Source: Balneolaceae bacterium
GTDB taxonomy: Bacteria; Bacteroidota; Rhodothermia; Balneolales; Balneolaceae
DNA: 64,000 nt
Assembly (NCBI GenBank): GCA_006969905.1
Contig: CP030887.1
Location: 3,336,730 to 3,400,729 of the forward strand
Direction: 5' to 3'
Program-made: the position numbers and the translations under genes
Part shown: positions 9,901 through 17,596 of the stretch, one piece after another
Position numbering within the stretch: the first letter of the stretch is position 1
Layout: each line of letters opens with the position of its first letter
The notes under the pieces: model-generated
Told to the model about the DNA's origin: nothing
What the model saw: only the letters and a program-made list of their open reading frames with translations
Databases searched by the model: none

Positions 9901-9995
9901 TAACGCTTATAGTTCTTCCCTCCATCTACATTATCCTGGATGATATTAAGATTTGGGCTGGCAGAATTGGCGTTAAATCCCGGCCGGGGTCTTAG
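6963..9995 (+). CDS. RND efflux permease, second of two
   Basis: 1010 residues, same fold as its neighbour but clearly diverged. It starts ITEISIKRPVTTIMVFVSLL and has GMLVDNAVVVTEN in TM4, with the relay aspartate at residue 397. The second half ends with the usual span containing MGIVVNNGIVLIDH and GGKDRMRPILMTAGTT. Two non-identical permeases behind one adaptor recall MdtABC, where the two permeases form a heterotrimer; that is an inference for this operon. A symmetric hairpin at 10010-10038 ends the transcript. Confidence 0.92.
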   Translation: MSITEISIKRPVTTIMVFVSLLVVGVIATRLVPIEFFPEITFPGAFIQVPYPNATPAEVEEQISRPIEEVLATISGIERISSFSSESNAGIQVMFKQGNDINLKAIEIKEKIESIRNQLPDDFEYYNIFKFADGGDNMLQLRISSDRDLSNAYDMLNRNLKQRIERIEGVGQVTLYGVEKKEIRIELLTDRIIGYGIDINQLSTTLNNASFSTSAGKITDAGLRYTVRPVGELTGVEDIENLIIADNNLRVKDIAEVKYVEPVRNYARHLDRKYAIGLDIVKESSANTVATVDRILEEIELINELPEMNGIRIFEMNNQAEGILSSLRELFNSGILGASLSIIVLFFFLRQFSTTMIVATAVPFSLIVTLGFFFFLDISLNILSMMGLMLAVGMLVDNAVVVTENIHRHQYKGDNPAKSAILGAKEVGIAVTAGTLTSVVVFLPNIINESFIKQHMYYVGMPIIISLIASLLISLTVIPLLTSKIKPPSKERKRTVIDALSDKYSAFLGWFIDRRWVSVIGILLLLFSAAIPISFTNIDMFPRVEQREINLRYNLNASYTLDRVKEAVDKVEDYLYENKERFEIESVYTYYQPEYALSTIILTGEDDAIKSVQTLKKEIEEGLPIVTIGEPAFEFKSRNGGEAVRVFVQGESMEVLEELADQVEWRLSQIEGFADVESEAESGRDEIRLTIDHTRSRNFGLTANDVARAVSGSVRGQNLRKIRGPESEIDVVLALQNSDRQNMADLQNLPIPIGNNQTISLASLASFEQKDGPGQIIRQNRKTSLGIRVNLDGITTDEARQQLRTVMDQIVYPAGYSWSYGRNFGMDADAGATMLFNILIAFFLIYLVMAALFESLMYPTSILACILYGIVGIFWFFFITGTTFDLMATIGILILMGIVVNNGIVLIDHILHLRGEGLSRREAVIQGGKDRMRPILMTAGTTVLGLIPLCIGNTQIGGDGPPYFPMARAIVGGLTFSTVVTLIVLPSIYIILDDIKIWAGRIGVKSRPGS

Positions 9996-10009
9996 GCTCA
10001 TTTTTTCAT

Positions 10010-10038
10010 AAATCCCTTCACTAATTGAGAAGGGATTT
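10010..10038 (+). terminator. Hairpin between RND operon and thioesterase gene
   Basis: AAATCCCTTC at 10010-10019 pairs perfectly with GAAGGGATTT at 10029-10038 around a nine-base loop. The T tract after it is weak (TTTCTTATG), so termination may be partial. Confidence 0.5.
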
Positions 10039-10061
10039 CTTATGTTCGGAAAAAATATTCT

Positions 10062-10796
10062 ATGTCCGAACAAGCAACATTCTATTCCGAAAATTTTACT
10101 ATTCGTGCAAATGAAGTAGATGAGAATGGAAACTGTACCCTATCTTCTATTTTTCAACTGTTTCAGGAAGCAGCAGGGAATCATGCTTTACTGCTCAATT
10201 TTGATATCACTGACCTGCATGCTAAAGGTTTAACATGGGTGCTCCATCGTATGGACATCCAAATCCGCAATTATCCTAAATGGAGAGATAAAATTACCAT
10301 CGAAACATGGCCTGCTACAGGCGATGCCCTGCGCGCTTACAGAAATTACCGGATACTTGATGAAAGCGGGCAGGAATTGGGAGTTTGCCTTAGTTACTGG
10401 ATGATGATGAACATGGAAACCCGAAGGCCAACACGAATGCCCCGCGAAGTCCTGGAAACCAGGCTTGCTGACCGGGAGCATGTACTGGAAGTAACCTCAG
10501 AAAAAATTCCCACTGTTTCAAAGGTAGACCTGGAATACCGGGTAACCGTCAGAAAAGCAGACCTGGATATGAACAGGCATGTGAACAATGCCGTATATGT
10601 TCAATGGATTGAAGAAACCGTTGATTTCAACCAAATTTCCGGGATTGAGCGAATGGATATATCCTTTTTAAGAGAATGTAAATTCGGAGATGTGATTTAC
10701 TCTCAAAAAGAGCAAACAGGAGCATCAGAAAGCTTACACAAGCTCAAGAACCAACGTGATGAATTAGTTGCACAGGCTTTGATTACAACCGGCTAG
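10062..10796 (+). CDS. Acyl-ACP thioesterase (FatA/FatB-like)
   Basis: 244 residues forming two hotdog domains. The enzyme hydrolyses acyl-ACP to free fatty acid in the cytoplasm. Domain one has the family pattern FQLFQEAAGNHA, GLTWVLHRMDIQI and YPKWRDKITIETWP. Domain two carries LDMNRHVNNAVYVQWIEE, with Asn171, His173 and the Asn175-Asn176 pair in the catalytic helix region. Bacterial homologues of this length often turn over acyl-ACP for lipid remodelling. The gene ends tail to tail with the aldo/keto reductase: both stops use the same CTAG at 10793-10796. Confidence 0.88.
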   Translation: MSEQATFYSENFTIRANEVDENGNCTLSSIFQLFQEAAGNHALLLNFDITDLHAKGLTWVLHRMDIQIRNYPKWRDKITIETWPATGDALRAYRNYRILDESGQELGVCLSYWMMMNMETRRPTRMPREVLETRLADREHVLEVTSEKIPTVSKVDLEYRVTVRKADLDMNRHVNNAVYVQWIEETVDFNQISGIERMDISFLRECKFGDVIYSQKEQTGASESLHKLKNQRDELVAQALITTG

Positions 10797-11614
10797 TTAT
10801 CCCAATTGGGAGCAAAGTCGGGATTTACAATTCTTCTGTCCTTTTCCAAATCATCAATAGCGTAGAAGTCATCATCCTCTAAAGAAAAATCATAAATATC
10901 CAGGTTTGCTTCCATATGCTCACGGCTTGAAGCTTTTGGAATAGCTACTACCTGTTCCTGCTCAATCAACCATCGAAGAGCGATCTGGGCAGGAGATTTT
11001 TCATACTTTTCTCCTAACGTTTTAAGCAACGGGTTACCTAACACCTCTCCCTGGGCAAGTGGGGCATAAGCAGTAACCATTATATCGTTCTCCGTAGCAT
11101 ACTCAAGTAAATCAAACTGCCCTAAAAGAGGATGATATTCTACCTGGTTACAAAAAATAGGAGCTGCCAGTTCATCATTTACTTCTCGTAAAGCAGCCAT
11201 AGGGAAGTTGCTCACGCCAATATTCAGAGCCTTACCCTGATCGCGTATAGAAAGCATCCCCTCGATGGTTTCTTCAATATCATAATCGGGATTTGGCCAG
11301 TGGATCAGCAATAAATCTACATAAGGTACATCAAGCTCCTGCAACGAACGTTCCGTGGATTTAATAACATCATCCTTTGAGTGGTTTGTCATCCAGATTT
11401 TAGTGGTAAGAAACAGTTCGTCTCTCTTTATGTGCGCTTGCTTAATCCCATTACCTACTTCTCTCTCGTTTTTATAAATCTGTGCTGTGTCTATATGACG
11501 ATAGCCCAGGTTTAAAGCCAGTTTAACAGCTTGTTCACACTCTTTCCCAATAAGTTTAAAAGTTCCAAAGCCAAGTTCGGGGACTTCAATACCTTGAATA
11601 GTTTTGTTTAGCAT
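10793..11614 (-). CDS. Aldo/keto reductase (diketogluconate-reductase-like)
   Basis: 273-residue TIM-barrel NADPH-dependent carbonyl reductase. The catalytic tetrad is intact: Asp42 and Tyr47 in HIDTAQIYKNE, Lys72 in LTTKIW and His105 in LLIHWPNP. GVSNF and the C-terminal IPKASSREHMEANLDI (cofactor binding) are also present. The short length and lack of extra loops fit the AKR5-like group that reduces sugar acids and small aldehydes; the real substrate cannot be read from sequence. It is a single gene whose stop overlaps that of the convergent thioesterase. Confidence 0.9.
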   Translation of the reverse strand: MLNKTIQGIEVPELGFGTFKLIGKECEQAVKLALNLGYRHIDTAQIYKNEREVGNGIKQAHIKRDELFLTTKIWMTNHSKDDVIKSTERSLQELDVPYVDLLLIHWPNPDYDIEETIEGMLSIRDQGKALNIGVSNFPMAALREVNDELAAPIFCNQVEYHPLLGQFDLLEYATENDIMVTAYAPLAQGEVLGNPLLKTLGEKYEKSPAQIALRWLIEQEQVVAIPKASSREHMEANLDIYDFSLEDDDFYAIDDLEKDRRIVNPDFAPNWDN

Positions 11615-11654
11615 GGTTCGTAACGAGGTTACTTTTGTTGGTTTAAGGGATTTT

Positions 11655-14456
11655 TTACTTGATTAATGTCATTTTACGAGTCATGATCCGGGTACCTACT
11701 TCCAATTGGTAGATATACATCCCGCTGGGCATTTCTGAAGCATCCCAGTCAATAGTATGCTCGCCTGATGACAACCCGCCTTCGATAAGTGTAGCTACCG
11801 GTTGGCCTACTATATTGAATACAGATAGTTTTACTTCTGACTCTTCGGGCAGGAAAAATGAAATAGTAGTAACCGGGTTAAACGGGTTTGGATAGTTTTG
11901 ATAAAGATCGAGCTTTTGAGGCTTCTCAGTATCTTCTTCTTCATAATACTTCTGCTTCGACATTAGCTGAATTTCAAAGCGTTTAAGAGGTTCTAAATCC
12001 TCAATAATATTGGAGGGGGTAAGTTCACTTTCTACTTCTGCATCATTTGAAACAGTACTTATATAATCAAATTCTATCTCCCAGTTATTATCGAGTATAT
12101 AAGTCCGTTCTTCAAGCCGGTCTTTTATTACAACTATCCAGTCATCAGGTACATTCTCCCAATCTTTAACCGAAAGTGTATATACACCTGATTTTGATGA
12201 TAGGAATGCCATATCAAAACTATAAACAACTTCCTCGGGTTCTTCTGAAAGCTCTAAACCTGAATAATGATAGTCTCCGTTTTGAAGAGTAAAAGTACTA
12301 AAAGGAACACCTGATATTTTTAACTCCTGGTAATGATTTATGGAAGTATAGGAAACCGGCTCCTTTTCATAATCATAAAAACTAAACTCTATATTTTTGT
12401 TTATCCGCTTTTCACTCAATTGAAGGGTAAAATAGCCCACGGGCTCAATTTCATTAATCTCGTTTTGTATTTCGGGCTGCTCACCTGTACTTAGTGTAAC
12501 CTGAGTTTCTGTAAAAAACTCTTTGGTAGCTACAGCAAACCATTCACCAGGATTAATCCTATCCTTCTCCTGCAAAAGCTGAAACTCATTTTTTTCCAGA
12601 TCCCATACATGTATATCAAAAAAGCCCGTGATTCCTGTTTGCTCATTTATTTGAGACTTGAGCCAATCAACCGAAATAATTTTTGATGTAGAATTAAAGC
12701 CAAAGTTTAAACCTTCTGTTCCATCCAATATTGAATTGGCATTTACATCTATAGCTGAAAGGTTTAACAAAAGCTCATCGCTTTCTTCTACAGATTTTGT
12801 TTTAAATTCACTTGATTCTGTGAAGCGAAGAGCCTGCTCGCTATTAAAATAGCCAATAGTGTATTGGGGTTCTGTGAGATTGGTTTGAATATTTATCTCA
12901 TCCGTTACAAATATTTTCCGTTCGTTATCCCAACTAAAAAAACTTACTTCCTCTTTAATATCTTCAGGTACATCTGATAGTTTTAAGCTTTTCCATCCCG
13001 GTATGCCCGTTGTAACCTTTTCCAGGGCTTGCTCCGAAATATTACCTGCTTCGTTTATTGGAAATGTAACCTCTGTAATGTTTGAAGTATTTAAAGCACG
13101 GGAATCAGAATCCACTTTTTTGATTTGTTTGATCCTGAGTTTTTTTACTGAACTACCATTTCTGTCAATTAACTCAATCTGTCCTGATTTAGTAAAAAAA
13201 CCATCACCAGAGGCATTCAAATTAATCTTACCCCCCTTTTCTGAAGCAAATAAAGGGCTTTCAGACTCAAATATGGAAATTGAGCTTGCTGCTTCCAGGT
13301 ACGTGCCATTCGCTATTTCATATTCGGACCTTCCTTTTTTCAGAACCCAATTTGAAAGATTAATTCCTGAATTCTCCAGGTTATGAATCACTAGAAATTG
13401 GTCACTCTCCGTATATACCATGTCTAAATGCACAACAGGTTTTTCATCGTCCCGAACCAGCATAGTATGCGAAACAAAATCTCCAAAGCTTCCTTTACTT
13501 AAATTCTGAAGCTCAAAAATACCCGTTTCCGTGCCTTCATAATTATTGTCATTTTCTACCGGGATCTCTACTGCAAAAACAGCATTACCAATCAGTCCGG
13601 TAAAGTTTATGGATTTGTACTTAAAATTGCTTAGCTCCGAATTATCTAAGCTGCTGTACACCGAATCGTATACCACATCTACCGTTAATTTTGATCCATC
13701 ATGTTCATAAATTGCAACATTCAGAAATGCCTTCTTATCATTCTCATTAATTGTAGAAATACTATTATCAAACAGGATTACAGGGGGTTTAAGAAGATTA
13801 AAAGAAGTCCCTATCCCATAATAATCTTTATTTGGTTGACTTCTCCAAAATGCAGGATTCGAAATGAAATCCAGTAACATATCCCTTGTACCACTTGCGC
13901 CATTGCGAATGTAATATTGATAGGATTTCTCAGTACCCAGCTCAAGAAATCCGTTTTCAGATTCTTTCAATGCAACAGGAATCAAAGCTTGATCTGCTTT
14001 CCTTTTTTCGATATCTCCCCACGATATGCTGTATAAAAATCTATATAGTTCCCCTTCCTTTTGATAGGCATACAGAATCTGGCCATTTTCTGTTATGTCC
14101 AACTCTCCCCTGACAGTAACACCGGGAATTTCATTTTCATTAGTATGTCTTAAAACCGTCCCGGCTTCTATTGCTGAATCGAATTGAAAGATTAGCTCAG
14201 CTGGGTTTTCCAGTTTACCTGAATCATTATCCCACTTGCCGGTTCCAAAACGAAGTTCTGTACCTTTTTCTAAAGGTATAAGTGGAACAAATTCAAATGA
14301 ATTTTGAAGCGAACTTGCAGATATAAATACAACATCACCAGGAATTAACACTGTTTGTGCATTCAAATTATGCACCAGAAGTGTCAAAAAACAGGTAAGG
14401 GTGATATGTAATGTGTTGATAAGTTTTTTCGGTAGTAACGTTTGCACCATAGGCAC
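11655..14456 (-). CDS. Large secreted protein with lamin-tail-like domain and type IX sorting domain
   Basis: 933 residues. An N-terminal hydrophobic segment serves as signal peptide (ends near LNAQ). The next ~200 residues resemble the beta-rich GDVVFIS module found at the N-terminus of Bacteroidota surface proteins. A Calx-beta-like stretch follows (INENDKKAFLNV, then VENDNNYEGTETGIFELQN) and then a lamin-tail-like domain (NSGINLSNWVLKKG, with ISIFESES). The C-terminus from about residue 850 is a FlgD-like sorting domain with NYPNPFNPVTTISFFLP, ending in MTRKMTLIK, as in type IX secretion substrates. Function is unknown; structural or adhesive roles are guesses. Confidence 0.75.
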   Translation of the reverse strand: MPMVQTLLPKKLINTLHITLTCFLTLLVHNLNAQTVLIPGDVVFISASSLQNSFEFVPLIPLEKGTELRFGTGKWDNDSGKLENPAELIFQFDSAIEAGTVLRHTNENEIPGVTVRGELDITENGQILYAYQKEGELYRFLYSISWGDIEKRKADQALIPVALKESENGFLELGTEKSYQYYIRNGASGTRDMLLDFISNPAFWRSQPNKDYYGIGTSFNLLKPPVILFDNSISTINENDKKAFLNVAIYEHDGSKLTVDVVYDSVYSSLDNSELSNFKYKSINFTGLIGNAVFAVEIPVENDNNYEGTETGIFELQNLSKGSFGDFVSHTMLVRDDEKPVVHLDMVYTESDQFLVIHNLENSGINLSNWVLKKGRSEYEIANGTYLEAASSISIFESESPLFASEKGGKINLNASGDGFFTKSGQIELIDRNGSSVKKLRIKQIKKVDSDSRALNTSNITEVTFPINEAGNISEQALEKVTTGIPGWKSLKLSDVPEDIKEEVSFFSWDNERKIFVTDEINIQTNLTEPQYTIGYFNSEQALRFTESSEFKTKSVEESDELLLNLSAIDVNANSILDGTEGLNFGFNSTSKIISVDWLKSQINEQTGITGFFDIHVWDLEKNEFQLLQEKDRINPGEWFAVATKEFFTETQVTLSTGEQPEIQNEINEIEPVGYFTLQLSEKRINKNIEFSFYDYEKEPVSYTSINHYQELKISGVPFSTFTLQNGDYHYSGLELSEEPEEVVYSFDMAFLSSKSGVYTLSVKDWENVPDDWIVVIKDRLEERTYILDNNWEIEFDYISTVSNDAEVESELTPSNIIEDLEPLKRFEIQLMSKQKYYEEEDTEKPQKLDLYQNYPNPFNPVTTISFFLPEESEVKLSVFNIVGQPVATLIEGGLSSGEHTIDWDASEMPSGMYIYQLEVGTRIMTRKMTLIK

Positions 14457-14536
14457 TAATCCTACTTAAGTAAACTGTACTTAATTAAACTATTTCTTAT
14501 CAAAATGGCACATTAAAAATGATGTATCAGGATATT

Positions 14537-15838
14537 CTAATCATCCAGATTCGGCTCACCTAATTTACCCTCTGAAGCTGCAACAGTAAGAGCAACAGCT
14601 GCATCTCCCGTTACATTTACCATAGTTCGGCACATATCCAAAATACGATCTACCCCCAGTATGAGAGCAATCCCGGCAACAGGAACATTAATAGCTTGAA
14701 GCACTACTACCAGCATTACAATACCTGCGCCCGGAACGCCTGCCGCACCAATTGAAGCAAGTGTTGCTGTTAATACAATGGTTAATTGCTGTACAATGGT
14801 TAAGTCCATCCCCAATGCTTGTGCAATAAAAACTGCTGCCACTGCCTGGTATAGGCTTGTTCCATCCATATTGATAGTAGCACCAACAGGAAGCACAAAA
14901 CTAGCCACTTCTTCATCAACACCAAGATTGTTCTCAACTCTTTCCATAGTTACAGGTAACGTAGCTGAGCTGGAACTGGTACTGAACCCAAGCAGCATTG
15001 CCGGCCTTATTGCCTTGAAGAAAGTTCCCAACTTATACCCGCTGGAGACTTTAAAAAGACTCATATATACGATAAATACATGAAGTGTTAAAGCAAGCAG
15101 CACTGTAATGCAATACCACCCCAGAGCCTTTAATAACTCAAGCGCCTTCGATAAATCATCTCCTGCAAGGTCAACAATAAGCGCAGCCATTAACGCAAAA
15201 ACTCCATAGGGAGCTGTTTTCATGATCATATCTACGATTAGTATGATCACATCATTGAATGAGTCAAACACATTGGATAGAAGTTCACCCTGCTTGCCCC
15301 CAAGCTTCATAATCCCGATACCAAGTAAAATTGCTACAAAAACAATTTGAAGCATATTGGAATTATCACTGGCTGCTTCAAAAAAATTGGATGGAACGAT
15401 ATCCACGAAAAATTCTAAAGGCCCTCTTTCCCTAACCAGGGCAGCGCCTTGCTCTTTCTCACCTATATTATCCTGGTAGGTGGCTTGCAGTTCCGTTTTG
15501 GTCTCCTCCGGAATAGATTTGCCTGGTTGTAATACATTAACAGCTACTAAACCTATGGTTATTGCAAAAACAGTGGTAATCATATAGATAAGAATGGTCT
15601 TCCCTCCCATTCTCGAAAGCTTGGCTGTATCATTCAGGCTGGTTACCCCTGCCACTAGAGAAGCTAACACCAATGGCATTGCAATCAGTTTTAATAAGGT
15701 TATGAAAATGGTACCGAAGGGTTTCACATATTCTGATGTGAAATCGTTGAACCCTATAATTGCAGAAGCCAAACCCCACAATAAGCCCAAAACAAGCCCT
15801 ATTATTATTTGCCAGTGCAGTTTTTTATACCACTTCAT
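14537..15838 (-). CDS. Dicarboxylate/amino acid:cation symporter (GltP/DctA family)
   Basis: 433-residue inner-membrane carrier for glutamate/aspartate or C4-dicarboxylates, driven by sodium or protons. The serine-rich re-entrant loop GFSTSSSSATLPVT and the substrate/cation motif NMDGTSLYQAVAAVF are both intact. So is the TM8 aspartate region GVDRILDMCRTMVNVTGD, which contacts the substrate amino group in glutamate-type members. A charged insert near residues 130-155 (KTELQATYQDNIGEKEQG) lies in an extracellular loop. It is three bases from the next gene downstream of DUF92 and may be cotranscribed with it. Confidence 0.92.
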   Translation of the reverse strand: MKWYKKLHWQIIIGLVLGLLWGLASAIIGFNDFTSEYVKPFGTIFITLLKLIAMPLVLASLVAGVTSLNDTAKLSRMGGKTILIYMITTVFAITIGLVAVNVLQPGKSIPEETKTELQATYQDNIGEKEQGAALVRERGPLEFFVDIVPSNFFEAASDNSNMLQIVFVAILLGIGIMKLGGKQGELLSNVFDSFNDVIILIVDMIMKTAPYGVFALMAALIVDLAGDDLSKALELLKALGWYCITVLLALTLHVFIVYMSLFKVSSGYKLGTFFKAIRPAMLLGFSTSSSSATLPVTMERVENNLGVDEEVASFVLPVGATINMDGTSLYQAVAAVFIAQALGMDLTIVQQLTIVLTATLASIGAAGVPGAGIVMLVVVLQAINVPVAGIALILGVDRILDMCRTMVNVTGDAAVALTVAASEGKLGEPNLDD

Positions 15839-15841
15839 ATA

Positions 15842-16657
15842 TCAAAAAATTAAAGTTAAAAGAAGAACAATAGTTGATGCTATACCTATAGATAGCCAGT
15901 TTACCATATTGTTATCAAATATTAATGAATCACTATCTGATAAAAAGGACAGGAAGTAAACAGGCCTGCCCTGAAACTTTGCGCCCAAAAAAGAATCTAT
16001 AAAACTACCCAATACACCTGCACAAAGCACGAAAATTGCCGGCAAAACAAATTCAGAATTATCCATTATCCAAAATAATAAAGCTATAACTGCTGCTCCT
16101 GCCATTGCGGCTATAGTCCCGGATATACTTACACCGCCATCTGTACCTGATTTCACTTCTTCAAAATTTGTAACCAATACTGTTTTGCCTCTTTTCCTAT
16201 TGCCTATTTCAGTAGCCCACGTATCAGCATTTGCAACTGCAATACTTGCCGCTGCAGCTGTTACAAAAATATAATTTTGCGAAATGAAGCCAATGGTAGT
16301 CCATAGTGCAAACCAAAAACCATTAGCCCATACTTGTGTGCCATCTCTTCGAAACTTCAAGGAAAGTTTATCCTCGATTGTTTCCATATCTTTTGAAAGA
16401 AGCGAAGCCGAGACAAAAAAAGTAAGAACCAATACTGCACCCTGCCAATCTCCTAACCCATAGGAAATAACACCAAATATCCCCGCTGAAACGGCTCCGT
16501 CAATAGTTAGCCAATTGAGTAGAAAAGCAGTAATTGAAAATATAAAAGCTAAACCCAAAGCCAATGAGATGCGCACATGTTCCCCGGCATTTGCAACAAT
16601 AATGAAGACAAAAATGAGAGCAAACAGAAAAAAGATATTTACTATGCGATAAACCAC
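15842..16657 (-). CDS. DUF92 family membrane protein
   Basis: 271 residues, seven or so membrane spans. DUF92 is widespread in bacteria and archaea; plant members (VTE6) phosphorylate phytyl phosphate, so a polyprenyl-phosphate kinase role is possible but unproven here. The conserved NADTWATEIG and GTDGGVSISGTIAA stretches and the later GVLGSFIDSFLGAKFQ are all present. It abuts the DUF3098 gene with no gap and precedes the symporter by three bases, suggesting a short operon. Confidence 0.8.
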   Translation of the reverse strand: MVYRIVNIFFLFALIFVFIIVANAGEHVRISLALGLAFIFSITAFLLNWLTIDGAVSAGIFGVISYGLGDWQGAVLVLTFFVSASLLSKDMETIEDKLSLKFRRDGTQVWANGFWFALWTTIGFISQNYIFVTAAAASIAVANADTWATEIGNRKRGKTVLVTNFEEVKSGTDGGVSISGTIAAMAGAAVIALLFWIMDNSEFVLPAIFVLCAGVLGSFIDSFLGAKFQGRPVYFLSFLSDSDSLIFDNNMVNWLSIGIASTIVLLLTLIF

Positions 16658-16909
16658 CTAGGCGGTTGAGCTCGTTTCCTCTTCGTCCGGTCGATCATGC
16701 ATTAAGATGGCAAAGATAACAAGAATGTAACCCGCCATAATTACAATAGGAGAAATAAATAAAGAAATGAATCCATCAACTTCATTTTCCCAAAGCATGG
16801 CTGCAAACCCAAAAAATATCAATGCTATTGCTATACCAATCAATTTGTAGTTAAATGAAGAGAAGAACATGGGCTTGTTGTCTTCTTTTTTTCGAAATTT
16901 CTTTGCCAT
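16658..16909 (-). CDS. Small DUF3098-like membrane protein
   Basis: 83 residues: a basic N-terminus (AKKFRKKEDNK), NYKLIGIAIALIFFGFAAML as the first span, a short loop, and ISPIVIMAGYILVIFAILM as the second span. This is the layout of DUF3098, a small Bacteroidota protein often found near cell-division and isoprenoid-recycling genes. Function is unknown. It heads a leftward operon with DUF92 and is divergent from maf; the 93-base gap at 16910-17002 must hold both promoters. Confidence 0.7.
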   Translation of the reverse strand: MAKKFRKKEDNKPMFFSSFNYKLIGIAIALIFFGFAAMLWENEVDGFISLFISPIVIMAGYILVIFAILMHDRPDEEETSSTA

Positions 16910-17002
16910 TTATTTTTTATAAACCTTAACGTTTGAGCTTTTTGAAACGATGGCGCAAGTTATTTAATTATCCACTAACTCCAAAGGCAGTTATATTCAT
17001 CA

Positions 17003-17596
17003 ATGAAAATCATCTTAGCTTCAGGCAGTCCCAGAAGATCGGCACTACTTACTCAGCTTGGCCTAAACTTTGAAATCCAGCCCAGCAACATAAATGAGGA
17101 TTTGGAAGGATTTGAACCCAAAGACTTAGTGAAAGAACTCGCCCTCCGAAAAGCTCATAGTGTAGCACAAAAAAATAAAAACGCTTTAGTTATAGGGGCA
17201 GATACCACCGTGATACTGAATGGTAAAATTTTAGGAAAACCATCCGGTAATGAAGAAGCCAAAAGTATGCTGAAAGAACTGAGCGGAAATACACATTCTG
17301 TCTTCTCGGGTGTGTCTCTTTATGATACAGCTTCTGGCAAATCAGTTACGTTCGTGGAAGAAACTATTGTCCGTTTCAGTAAACTGAGTTTAAATGAGAT
17401 TGAGTTTTACGTACAAGGTGGCAGCCCCCTGGACAAAGCCGGTGCGTATGGTATCCAGGATGATTGGGGGTCTGTTTTTGTAGAATGCATAGAAGGTGAT
17501 TATTATAATGTAGTTGGTTTACCCTTAAATAGACTTTATAATGAACTGAAGCGTTTCAAACCGGAAGTTCTTGAACAAATTTATACATCAAGTTGA
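17003..17596 (+). CDS. maf: Maf nucleotide pyrophosphatase
   Basis: 197 residues, the usual Maf length. Maf enzymes hydrolyse non-canonical or excess nucleoside triphosphates (dTTP/UTP-type group) to monophosphates. The nucleotide loop ASGSPRRSALL is at the start, followed by GADTTVILNGKILGKP, with the catalytic-site aspartate, and DKAGAYGIQDDWG. Its TGA stop overlaps the TTG start of the TPR gene (TTGA at 17593-17596), so the two are translationally coupled. Confidence 0.93.
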   Translation: MKIILASGSPRRSALLTQLGLNFEIQPSNINEDLEGFEPKDLVKELALRKAHSVAQKNKNALVIGADTTVILNGKILGKPSGNEEAKSMLKELSGNTHSVFSGVSLYDTASGKSVTFVEETIVRFSKLSLNEIEFYVQGGSPLDKAGAYGIQDDWGSVFVECIEGDYYNVVGLPLNRLYNELKRFKPEVLEQIYTSS

